Source of the DNA: Bacillota bacterium
Lineage (GTDB): Bacteria; Bacillota; Sulfobacillia; JABLXB01
Direction: 5' to 3'
Assembly (NCBI GenBank): GCA_024653225.1
Contig: JANLGA010000047.1
Coordinates: 6,611-13,123, forward strand
Length of the DNA: 6,513 nucleotides
Positions 1 to 6,471 of this stretch are shown here, one piece after another. Under the pieces are notes generated by a model. That model made no database searches, was not told where the DNA came from, and saw nothing but the letters and a program-made list of their open reading frames with translations. Every line of letters starts with the position of its first letter. The stretch's first letter is position 1. A program made the position numbers and the translations under genes.

Positions 1-2706
1 GGAATAGTTCCAGCACCGCGCGCACTTCTTGCCGAGCGCCGGGCTCACCAGCACGGAAGGACCTCGCTCGAATTCGATCGCCCCCTCCGGCACAGTATCC
101 CCCGGCCTACGAACCTCAACCTGCGAGACGATGAATATCGTGGGAAGATCGGCGACGTACGACAGGAGCAGGGACTCCGTATCATCGTCGCGCGGGTACA
201 CGACGACCCGCGCTTCGAGCGACGACCCGAGATCCTTCCTCGCGCGCGCCATCTCGAGCGCCTTGGAGACGTTCTCCCTTACCGCCAGGAGCCGCTCCCA
301 CCTCGCCTCCAGTTCGTCGTCAATGAACTCCTCGTTCGGCTTCGGCCACTCCGCCAGGTTCACGCTGAAGGGTTCGTCGCCCACCTTCGGCAGCGCCTGC
401 CACGCTTCCTCGGCCGTGTGGGTCAAGATCGGCATCATCATCTTGACGAGGGTCACGGCGGCCTGGAACATGACGGTCTGGGCGGCCCTCCTCCTCCGGT
501 CCGTCGGGCCGAAAGTATAGACCCTGTCCTTGAGAACGTCCAGGTAAAACGCGCTCATATCGAGCACGCAGAAGTTGTGGATATCGCGAAACACCAGGTG
601 AAACTCGTAATCCCGGTACGCCCGGCCGACCCTCTCGATCAGCCTCTGCAACCTGTGCATCGCCCACCTGTCTATCTCCATCATTTCGGCCCTGGAAACC
701 GCGTCCACGGCCGGATCGAAATCGTACAAGTTCCCGAGCAGGTACCTGATGGTGTTCCGTATCTTCTTATATACCTCCGCGAGCTGCGCGAGTATCGCCG
801 GGGACACCCTGACGTCCTGCTTGTAGTCGGAGGACGCCACCCACAACCTGAGGATGTCCGCGCCGTACTGGTCAATCACCCTTGAAGGCGCTATCACGTT
901 CCCCAGCGACTTGGACATCTTCCGCCCTTCCCCATCCACCACGAAACCGCAGGTCACAACCGTCCTGTAAGGGGCCCGCCCCCTGGTCGCGACGGCGGTC
1001 AGCAGCGAGGACTGGAACCAACCCCTGTGCTGGTCGCTCCCTTCGAGGTAAAGCTCGCAAGGCCACCCGAGTTCGGGTCTCTTGTCCAGCACCGCCGCAT
1101 GAGTCGAACCCGAATCGAACCACACGTCCATGATGTCCTTCTCCTTGACGAACCTCGCGGAGCCGCACGAAGGGCAGGTCGTCCCCGGGGGCAGGATCTC
1201 GGATGCTTCTCTCAGGTACCAGGAGTTGGAGCCCTCGCGCCTGAACAATTCCGATACCGATTCTATGGTCTGGTCGGTGATGAGGATGCCTCCGCAACCC
1301 TCGCAGTAGAACGCCGGTATGGGCACTCCCCACACCCGTTGCCGCGAGATGCACCAGTCAGTCCTCTCCCTTATCATGTTCGCCATCCGTTCCTCGCCCC
1401 AGGAAGGGATCCACCTCACCTTCCCGACCTCTTCCAGTACCTGGTCCCTGAACTTGTCGACCGATGCGAACCACTGTTCCGTAGCCCTGAACAGCACCGG
1501 TTTCTTGCACCGCCAGCAGTGGGGATACTGATGGGTGACCAACCCGGACTTGAGCAGCGCCCCTCGTTCCTCCAGCTCACCGATTATGGCCTTGTTCGCC
1601 TTCGAGTACTCCATGCCGGCGAACTTCCCGCCGAGATCGGTGAACACCCCCCTGTCATCGAGGGGTTGGTACACTTGCAAGCCGTATTCCTTGCCCACCT
1701 CGAAGTCCTCCACGCCGTGGCCGGGCGCTATGTGGACGCACCCGGTTCCCTCCTCGAGCGTGACGTGACGCCCGAGCACCACCGGGACCAGTCTGTCTTC
1801 CACGAAGGGGTGCCTGAGGACTATCCCTTCCAGGTCAGCCCCCTTGAGTGTCCTACCCACTCCCGCGACGGCCGCCCCGACCTCCTTCGCCGTCTTCTCG
1901 GCGAGGCCCCTCGCGAGCAGGAGGTTTCCCCTGTCCGTCTCGTACACCGCGTATTCGATCTCCGGGTGCACCGCTACGGCCATGTTGGCGGGAAGCGTCC
2001 ACGGCGTGGTGGTCCATATCGCCACGGCGACATCGCCGCCCAACAGGCCGTCACGCTCTGCAACGCGGAAGGCGACGTAGATGGACGGAGACTTCGAGTC
2101 CTGATACTCAACCTCGGCCTCCGCCAAGGCCGTCCGGCACGAAGGGCACCAGTACACGGGCCTGAGACCCTTGTAGATGTAACCCTTCTTGGCCATCTGG
2201 CCGAACACTTTCACTTGTTCGGCCTCGAAGTCGGGGGACAAGGTGAGGTAAGCATTCTCCCAGTCCCCGCGCACGCCGAGGCGCTTGAACTGCTCCTTCT
2301 GGATCTCCTTGTACTTCAGTGCGAACTCCTCGCACCGCTTGCGCAACTCCACGGCGCCGACATTGTCGCGGTCTATGCCCAGGGCCTTTATCGCCTTGTG
2401 CTCGATCGGAAGACCGTGCGTATCCCACCCGGGGACGTAGGGCGAGTCCCAACCGCTCATATCCGCGAACTTCACGACTATGTCCTTCAGGATCTTGTTC
2501 ATCGCCGTCCCGATGTGGATCTCTCCGTTGGCGTAGGGGGGGCCGTCGTGGAGCACGAACTTGGGCAGCCCCTTGCGCGCCTCGCGGACCTTGCGGTAAA
2601 CATCGTTGGCTTCCCAGAACGCTTGTATCTCGGGCTCCTTCACAGGAAGGTTGGCGCGCATCGGGAAGGACGTTCGCGGCAGGTTCAAGGTGTGATCGTA
2701 AGACAA
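1..2706 (-). CDS. ileS: Isoleucyl-tRNA synthetase, 3'-truncated by the window edge
   Basis: Cytoplasmic class I synthetase that charges tRNA-Ile with isoleucine and edits misactivated valine. I translated the frame through to the edge: 902 codons, no stop or frameshift. The N-terminal block LNLPRTSFPMRANLP is typical of bacterial IleS. The HIGH region is HDGPPYANGEIHIGT (53-67), with Thr in place of the last His. The CP1 editing domain shows WTTTPWTLPANM (231-242) and GTGCVHIAPGHGVEDF (320-335), including the conserved editing Asp. KMSKS is at 596-600. Cys pairs lie at 187/190, 397/400, 468/471 and 511/514. The frame leaves the window just after KCARCWNY (894-901), the first half of the C-terminal zinc site, so roughly the last 20-40 residues are missing. 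The TTG start at 2706 is preferred: GGAGAG (2716-2721) lies 9 nt upstream and the protein begins like other IleS (M-x-Y-). TTG at 2715, overlapping the previous stop as TTGA, is the alternative. There is no T-box leader. Confidence 0.97.
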   Translation of the reverse strand, partial: MSYDHTLNLPRTSFPMRANLPVKEPEIQAFWEANDVYRKVREARKGLPKFVLHDGPPYANGEIHIGTAMNKILKDIVVKFADMSGWDSPYVPGWDTHGLPIEHKAIKALGIDRDNVGAVELRKRCEEFALKYKEIQKEQFKRLGVRGDWENAYLTLSPDFEAEQVKVFGQMAKKGYIYKGLRPVYWCPSCRTALAEAEVEYQDSKSPSIYVAFRVAERDGLLGGDVAVAIWTTTPWTLPANMAVAVHPEIEYAVYETDRGNLLLARGLAEKTAKEVGAAVAGVGRTLKGADLEGIVLRHPFVEDRLVPVVLGRHVTLEEGTGCVHIAPGHGVEDFEVGKEYGLQVYQPLDDRGVFTDLGGKFAGMEYSKANKAIIGELEERGALLKSGLVTHQYPHCWRCKKPVLFRATEQWFASVDKFRDQVLEEVGKVRWIPSWGEERMANMIRERTDWCISRQRVWGVPIPAFYCEGCGGILITDQTIESVSELFRREGSNSWYLREASEILPPGTTCPSCGSARFVKEKDIMDVWFDSGSTHAAVLDKRPELGWPCELYLEGSDQHRGWFQSSLLTAVATRGRAPYRTVVTCGFVVDGEGRKMSKSLGNVIAPSRVIDQYGADILRLWVASSDYKQDVRVSPAILAQLAEVYKKIRNTIRYLLGNLYDFDPAVDAVSRAEMMEIDRWAMHRLQRLIERVGRAYRDYEFHLVFRDIHNFCVLDMSAFYLDVLKDRVYTFGPTDRRRRAAQTVMFQAAVTLVKMMMPILTHTAEEAWQALPKVGDEPFSVNLAEWPKPNEEFIDDELEARWERLLAVRENVSKALEMARARKDLGSSLEARVVVYPRDDDTESLLLSYVADLPTIFIVSQVEVRRPGDTVPEGAIEFERGPSVLVSPALGKKCARCWNYS

Positions 2707-2711
2707 TCCTT

Positions 2712-3020
2712 TCAACTCTCCGGTACCCCCTCGAATAACCTCCCGAGGTCGGTCTCGATGTCAGAGGCATCCGCCCCGAACACCCTGATCGTCTTCACTC
2801 GGGAAGAAGACCCCTTCACGACTTGGAGCTGCGATCTCTTGAGTCCCAGCGCCCCGGATAACACCTCCAGCAGCCTCGCGTTGGCCTTTCCATGCTCGGG
2901 CGGCGCCGCGACGCGAACCTTCAGGTGACCGCCGGCCGGCAGGATTTCGTCTCGCGAGGCTCCCGGCTGAACCCGCACGACGAACTCGACTCCGCCATCA
3001 GCTGTCCTGAACCGAGACAA
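2712..3020 (-). CDS. DUF167 / YggU-family small protein
   Basis: Small single-domain protein of the DUF167 (YggU) family, 102 residues from the chosen start, close to the usual family length of about 95-100. Family signatures are the beta strand FVVRVQPGASRDEI (13-26), the core motif LKVRVAAPPEHGKAN (33-47), and a C-terminal GSSSRVKTIRV segment that fits the family pattern G-x-[ST]-S-R-x-K. Its biochemical role is not established; the fold is known, and members often lie next to yggT or division genes. I chose the TTG at 3020 because a near-perfect ribosome site, GGGGAGGAGG (3029-3038), sits 8 nt before it and the product then matches the family. A longer reading from TTG at 3095 would overlap divIVA by 44 nt, has no ribosome site and adds a non-conserved basic tail. 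The gene follows divIVA by 31 nt and precedes ileS by 5 nt, so co-transcription is very likely. Confidence 0.9.
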   Translation of the reverse strand: MSRFRTADGGVEFVVRVQPGASRDEILPAGGHLKVRVAAPPEHGKANARLLEVLSGALGLKRSQLQVVKGSSSRVKTIRVFGADASDIETDLGRLFEGVPES

Positions 3021-3028
3021 CGGGACGG

Positions 3029-3038
3029 CCTCCTCCCC
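3029..3038 (-). promoter_or_regulatory. Ribosome binding site deciding the DUF167 start
   Basis: GGGGAGGAGG in the 31-nt divIVA-DUF167 gap, 8 nt before TTG 3020. It is the strongest Shine-Dalgarno sequence in the window. It argues for the TTG start rather than the upstream in-frame start inside divIVA. Confidence 0.8.
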
Positions 3039-3051
3039 GAGACCCGGATTC

Positions 3052-3519
3052 CTAGGCCTCGGCGTCTTCTTCCGCCTCGTGAAGCCCTCTGTCAAGCATT
3101 TCCAGGTAAGACTGGAGGAGGGCTTTCATCCTGGCGCGGAAAGTCTCCATCTCGTGCTTCAAGGCGTGGTACTGTTCCTCGACGAGGCGTGCCTTCGCCC
3201 GTCCTTCCTCCACGATCCTGTTGGCCTCGGCACCGGCTTCCCGTATCATCACCTCGGCCTCGCGGTGCGCGCTCGCCTTCACGTCTTCCGCCGTTCTCTG
3301 AGCGACCACAAGGGTGTTGTTGAGGGTTTCCTCCAGGACCTTGAAGTGGGCCACTTTCTCCTCCAAGTCCTCAATCCTGGCTTTCATCTCGGAGTTCTCT
3401 TTGAGGAGGGTCTCGAAGTCGCGGACTACCTGGTCCAGAAACTCGTCCACTTCGGCCTCGCTGTACCCTCTGAAACTTCTCCTGAACTCCTTATTATGAA
3501 TGTCCAGGGGTGAAAGCAT
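3052..3519 (-). CDS. divIVA: DivIVA cell division / pole-targeting scaffold protein
   Basis: Coiled-coil protein that binds negatively curved membrane at poles and septa and recruits division or pole-organising partners. The N-terminal lipid-binding domain reads LSPLDIHNKEFRRSFRGY (2-19). Phe16-Arg17 correspond to the membrane-inserting Phe-Arg pair known from B. subtilis DivIVA, and the following SEAEVDEFLDQV is also typical. The rest is heptad-rich coiled coil, with the second conserved block HFKVLEETLNNTLVVAQ and a later segment rich in A, E, R and V, ending in an acidic tail. From ATG 3519 the product is 155 residues, close to the B. subtilis protein (164). That start has GGAGG (3528-3532) 8 nt upstream; an in-frame GTG at 3528 overlaps this ribosome site and is unlikely. 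The gene lies between yggS and DUF167-ileS, its usual Bacillota position, but sepF, ylmG and ylmH are missing upstream. Confidence 0.97.
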   Translation of the reverse strand: MLSPLDIHNKEFRRSFRGYSEAEVDEFLDQVVRDFETLLKENSEMKARIEDLEEKVAHFKVLEETLNNTLVVAQRTAEDVKASAHREAEVMIREAGAEANRIVEEGRAKARLVEEQYHALKHEMETFRARMKALLQSYLEMLDRGLHEAEEDAEA

Positions 3520-3604
3520 ACCGCGCACCTCCCGCCTTGCCTGTAACTGCCAGTCTTCGACGGATTTCTACTATATCCTTCCCTGCCGTTCCCATCGGCG
3601 CAGG
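3520..3604 (-). other. yggS-divIVA intergenic gap (85 nt)
   Basis: This is the longest gene-free stretch inside the cluster. On the minus strand it holds a TATAGT hexamer (about 3569-3574) that resembles a -10 element in otherwise GC-rich DNA. No TTGACA-like -35 is visible at the expected distance, so a divIVA promoter is possible but not supported. It also contains most of a 33-codon ORF starting at ATG 3595 and ending at 3494 inside divIVA. That ORF lacks a clear ribosome site and resembles no family I know. I see no clear terminator hairpin. Confidence 0.45.
3528..3532 (-). promoter_or_regulatory. Ribosome binding site deciding the divIVA start
   Basis: GGAGG within GGGAGGTG, 8 nt before ATG 3519. 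The in-frame GTG at 3528 uses the last G of this motif, so it cannot be served by it. The ATG is therefore the likely start. Confidence 0.8.
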
Positions 3605-4306
3605 TCACGGGACAGGTCTCGGGCCGAATATCGCGGTTCCCAGCCTGATCATGTTGGACCCCTCTTCCACCGCCACCTCGAAATCGTTCGTCATGCCCAT
3701 CGAGAGGTACGACATCCGGACCCGGGGGAAGCCGGCGGAGGCGGCCTCCTCGAATATCCTCCTCAGCGCGCGGAAACAACTCCGCGTGTCCTCTGCCGGC
3801 ACGAGCGGCGCTATGGTCATCAGCCCCTCCACGCTGAGATGCTCGAAAGCGGAGACCTCCTTGAGAAACGCCAGGGTCTCCCCCGGCGACACGCCCGACT
3901 TGGTCGCTTCGCCCGAGACATTCACCTGGACCAGTACGCGCGCCGGTCTGCCCGACGCCCCCGCTATGCGGTCGAGTTCGGACGCCAGGGAGAGCCTGTC
4001 CAGCGAGTGTATGAGTTCGAAGATCTTGAGCGCATGACCCACCTTGTTCGACTGCAGCCGGCCGACCATGTGCCATCGGACCGTCTCCTGGATCGCGCCG
4101 AACTTCGCTCGGGCTTCCTGGACCCTGTTCTCTCCGATGTCCGTGACCCCGAGGCGGATCGCTTCTTCGATCAGGTGAACCGGCACCGTCTTCGTAACAG
4201 CCACCAGCGTGATCTCGCTCGGATCCCTCCCGGACCTCCTCGCCGCGCGGTCCACTCTCAGTCGCACCGAATCGAGATTGGCGCGGATGTCGGGGCCGTC
4301 GTTCAT
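3605..4306 (-). CDS. yggS: YggS/YlmE-family PLP-binding homeostasis protein (PLPBP)
   Basis: Single-domain TIM-barrel protein that binds pyridoxal 5'-phosphate on a lysine. It has no known catalytic activity; the family maintains vitamin B6 and amino/keto-acid balance in the cytoplasm. The PLP lysine is Lys39 in LVAVTKTVP. Further family motifs are GENRVQEA (from 58), WHMVGRLQSNK (78-88), VNVSGEATKSGV (128-139), SMGMTNDF (202-209) and the phosphate-binding end GSNMIRLGTAIFG (216-228). From ATG 4306 the protein has 233 residues, the normal family size. This ATG overlaps the stop of the HlyD-like gene as ATGA, suggesting translational coupling. GGAGGG (4319-4324) lies 12 nt upstream, somewhat far. 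An in-frame GTG at 4336 would add ten non-conserved residues and extend further into the upstream gene. The gene matches ylmE in the ylm-divIVA neighbourhood. Confidence 0.96.
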   Translation of the reverse strand: MNDGPDIRANLDSVRLRVDRAARRSGRDPSEITLVAVTKTVPVHLIEEAIRLGVTDIGENRVQEARAKFGAIQETVRWHMVGRLQSNKVGHALKIFELIHSLDRLSLASELDRIAGASGRPARVLVQVNVSGEATKSGVSPGETLAFLKEVSAFEHLSVEGLMTIAPLVPAEDTRSCFRALRRIFEEAASAGFPRVRMSYLSMGMTNDFEVAVEEGSNMIRLGTAIFGPRPVP

Positions 4307-5565
4307 TTCACTCGCCTGCCCTCCTTGGCCAACCACGGATTCGTTATTACCTCCGTTCCGGGCGACAGTCCTTCAACGATGGCGCCGTCGTCGTCCTGGG
4401 CCCTCACCTGCACGGGCTTGAACTGCGCCATCGTCTTGTAGATCGCGTAGACGCCCGTCTTACCGTCCACCTTCACCACGGCGGATCTCGGCACGAGCAC
4501 CCCCTGCGTGGAACTGGTTATCACCGTCGCCCTGGTTTTCCTCACGGAGAGGAGCTCGCTCGGCAGGTTGTCCGCCTCGAGGATCATGATCGCGTAACCG
4601 CCCGGAGGCCCGGTATCCAGCCTGGCAACGCGTGCCGGTATCTGCCGCTCTCCGGTCTCCGGAAGCCGCACCCTGACGGAAGAGCCGCCGAGCTGGGGCA
4701 CGCGGTTGGAGGGAAGTCCGACCGCCAGGTACCATTCGTCAGCCTCGACTACTCTACAGACCGGTTCCCCCGCCCGCGCCTCCGCACCGTCCACGGATGT
4801 CCTGATTGTCGGCTCGGCCGTGAATATGGTCCTGGCCCCGATGTCCTTCAACCGCTCCGGCGAGAACTCCTTTTCGCAGCCGTCCAAGCGGAAGCTCACT
4901 ATGCCCGGCACCCTGCATTCCACCAGTGTGACGGACTTGCGGAGCAACTCCTCGAGGCCTTGCCTCTGGACCAGCAGTTCGCGCCTGGATGCGTCGAGCG
5001 CTTCTATTCCCCTTGCGGCCTCCGCCCGCCCGTCCAGGGCCTCCGACAGTTCGTCCTCGGCCGCGGCCACCGCGTCCGGGTCATCGAAAGAATACGCCTC
5101 CCGAATCGAGCTGACCAAGCCGGTTATCGTGCTGTTCCACCCGCGGATCCGTTCCCTGAGCGACTCGTACTCGGCCGCATTGCGCCTATCGAATTCCTCG
5201 ATCTTCCGGTCAATCTCGGCGAGTCGTTCCTCGGCCGCCTTTCGGGACTGCGGGTTGGCTATCTCCACGACCGCCGTACCGGCCCTCACCCGTTCCCCCT
5301 CCCCGACCAGGGGCCGGAGGATTCCGGAAATGCCGGCCACGTAGACTGATTCCTTCCTCACCACTGCGGCCTCGGCGTCGAAGGACTCCTCTATGGTGCC
5401 GAATTGGGCCGGCCGTGACCTGATGAGAAACGGCAATACGACCCCCCGCGCCCACGTGAGGCCGCCCAACAAGGCGAACGTCCCGGCGCCGAGTATCATC
5501 AGCAGGGCGACCGGTTCCCTGCTCCTTCGCCGTACCCTCCTGGCGGTGATCCTCCGCCTCGCCAC
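4303..5565 (-). CDS. Membrane-anchored HlyD-like (membrane fusion/adaptor) protein, function unknown
   Basis: 420 residues with the architecture of a membrane fusion protein. A very basic N-terminus (nine Arg in the first 17 residues) precedes one hydrophobic segment at about 19-38, so it is probably anchored in the membrane with the bulk outside the cytoplasm. A half-lipoyl motif follows (about 73-104, GISGILRPLVGEGERVRAG). Next comes a charged coiled-coil hairpin (about 107-210), then the second half-lipoyl motif (ECRVPGIVSFRLDGCE, 216-231). Beta-barrel-like segments and a C-terminal membrane-proximal-like domain complete it (VPRSAVVKVDGKTGVYAI at 358-375, EGLSPGTEVI at 388-397). GTG 5565 has GAGGTG (5573-5578) 7 nt upstream. 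No ABC, MFS or RND transporter gene is in the window, so no partner or substrate can be named. It lies 33 nt after pgeF and overlaps yggS by 4 nt, so it is probably expressed with them. An envelope or division role is inference from context only. Confidence 0.88.
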   Translation of the reverse strand: MARRRITARRVRRRSREPVALLMILGAGTFALLGGLTWARGVVLPFLIRSRPAQFGTIEESFDAEAAVVRKESVYVAGISGILRPLVGEGERVRAGTAVVEIANPQSRKAAEERLAEIDRKIEEFDRRNAAEYESLRERIRGWNSTITGLVSSIREAYSFDDPDAVAAAEDELSEALDGRAEAARGIEALDASRRELLVQRQGLEELLRKSVTLVECRVPGIVSFRLDGCEKEFSPERLKDIGARTIFTAEPTIRTSVDGAEARAGEPVCRVVEADEWYLAVGLPSNRVPQLGGSSVRVRLPETGERQIPARVARLDTGPPGGYAIMILEADNLPSELLSVRKTRATVITSSTQGVLVPRSAVVKVDGKTGVYAIYKTMAQFKPVQVRAQDDDGAIVEGLSPGTEVITNPWLAKEGRRVK

Positions 5566-5572
5566 GGCTCAA

Positions 5573-5578
5573 CACCTC
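5573..5578 (-). promoter_or_regulatory. Ribosome binding site for the HlyD-like gene
   Basis: GAGGTG 7 nt before the GTG at 5565, inside the 33-nt gap after pgeF. It supports the GTG start, which is immediately followed by the Arg-rich N-terminus. Confidence 0.65.
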
Positions 5579-5598
5579 GAGCCCAGATAGCATGCCCG

Positions 5599-6441
5599 TC
5601 AGCCTTGTCCGGCGACCCCGCGGGGATCCGGCTCAAGGGCGAAAACCGCTTCCATTCTACCACTCCTCGGCCCGTCCCTCCGATACGAGAAGAACAAGTC
5701 CGGGCTACAGGCGGTGCACAGGTCCCAGCAAACCACGTTCCGCGGCTCCAGTCCCGCATCCATGAGGAGGCGCCTGTTCGCCTCCCACATGTTGAACTTC
5801 CATCTGCGCCCCGAAGCTCGCAGGGGCATCTCCTCCAACACGTCGAGCGCCCACGGCAGGTGATCTCGTGCGGCCCGTTGGACGTCCTCGCCCACTTCGT
5901 AGCAGCACGGACCCGCCGACGGGCCAATCACCGCCAGCAAGTCCGAGGCCCGGACGCCGTATTCCGACGAGAGTCTCTCCACGACCCGTCGCGCTATTCC
6001 CCGGATGGTCCCGCGCCATCCGGCGTGCGCCAGCCCGCCGGACCGCGTCACCGGGTCCAGGAAGAATATCGGCACGCAGTCGGCGTGTCCCGTCACGAGC
6101 GGCAGCCCGGGTTCGCGCGTGACCAGGGCGTCCGCCCCGCGCACCACACATCCCGCGTGGCCCGCGTCAACGGCTGCCACCACATCCGAGTGGACCTGTT
6201 GCGCCCGCACGGCCCGCCGCGCATCCAGTCCCGTCGCCGCCCAGAACAGGGCCTTATTTTCGGCCACGCAGGCGGGGTCGTCGCCCACCGAGTTACCCAG
6301 GTTGAGAGACTCGAAGGGCCCGCGGCTGACACCCCCGAGCCTCGAGCTGAAAGCCGCGAATGCCCCCCTGCCGGCAAATTCCTTTACCACGAGAATCTTT
6401 GCGCCCGCGGCAGACCAATCCTTTCTCTTTCCCGCGTCCAT
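5599..6441 (-). CDS. pgeF: Peptidoglycan editing factor PgeF (YlmD/YfiH, multicopper-oxidase-like fold)
   Basis: Member of the YfiH/YlmD family (laccase domain, formerly 'polyphenol oxidase'). The E. coli protein removes precursors in which L-Ala of the stem peptide is replaced by L-Ser or Gly; purine nucleoside phosphorylase-like activity is also reported for relatives. The metal-site residues are present: His84 in QQVHSD, Cys122 in TGHADCVP and His139 in HAGWRG. Other family signatures are SSRLGGVSRGPFESLNLG near the N-terminus, the block IGPSAGPCCYEVG, and the end FFSYRRDGPRSGRM. From ATG 6441 the product has 280 residues, comparable to B. subtilis YlmD (about 278). This start lacks a good ribosome site. 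An in-frame GTG at 6492 lies in the loop of the edge hairpin and is unlikely; GTG 6390 would give a shorter protein that still covers the domain. The function is sure, the start is not. It is the ylmD equivalent and the first gene of the visible cluster. Confidence 0.95.
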   Translation of the reverse strand: MDAGKRKDWSAAGAKILVVKEFAGRGAFAAFSSRLGGVSRGPFESLNLGNSVGDDPACVAENKALFWAATGLDARRAVRAQQVHSDVVAAVDAGHAGCVVRGADALVTREPGLPLVTGHADCVPIFFLDPVTRSGGLAHAGWRGTIRGIARRVVERLSSEYGVRASDLLAVIGPSAGPCCYEVGEDVQRAARDHLPWALDVLEEMPLRASGRRWKFNMWEANRRLLMDAGLEPRNVVCWDLCTACSPDLFFSYRRDGPRSGRMEAVFALEPDPRGVAGQG

Positions 6442-6471
6442 AGAATTCGGAGGACTACCCTCATTCCCTGC

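Noticed and set aside
29..520. 163-codon Ser/Arg/Thr-rich plus-strand frame near the left edge
   Set aside because: Antisense to the C-terminal part of ileS; low-complexity composition typical of a shadow frame.
2108..2770. 220-codon minus-strand frame overlapping the ileS start
   Set aside because: Out-of-frame shadow of ileS; the ileS frame carries the HIGH-region and editing-domain motifs, this one carries none.
1027..2928. 633-codon open frame on the plus strand
   Set aside because: It lies antisense to ileS and the DUF167 gene, which are certain from their motifs. Its product is rich in H, R, L and P with no recognisable domain. Long antisense frames are expected opposite GC-rich coding DNA.
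3553..3604. Promoter for divIVA around the TATAGT hexamer
   Set aside because: The -10-like hexamer has no -35 partner at about 17 nt, so it is mentioned only as part of the intergenic gap and not annotated as a promoter.
3426..4076. 216-codon minus-strand frame overlapping yggS and divIVA
   Set aside because: Different frame from both recognised genes, spans their junction and has no domain; its only overlap with a known signal is by chance.
3500..4441. 313-codon open frame on the plus strand opposite yggS
   Set aside because: Antisense shadow of yggS and of the end of the HlyD-like gene; Arg-rich, low-information product, no ribosome site considered convincing.
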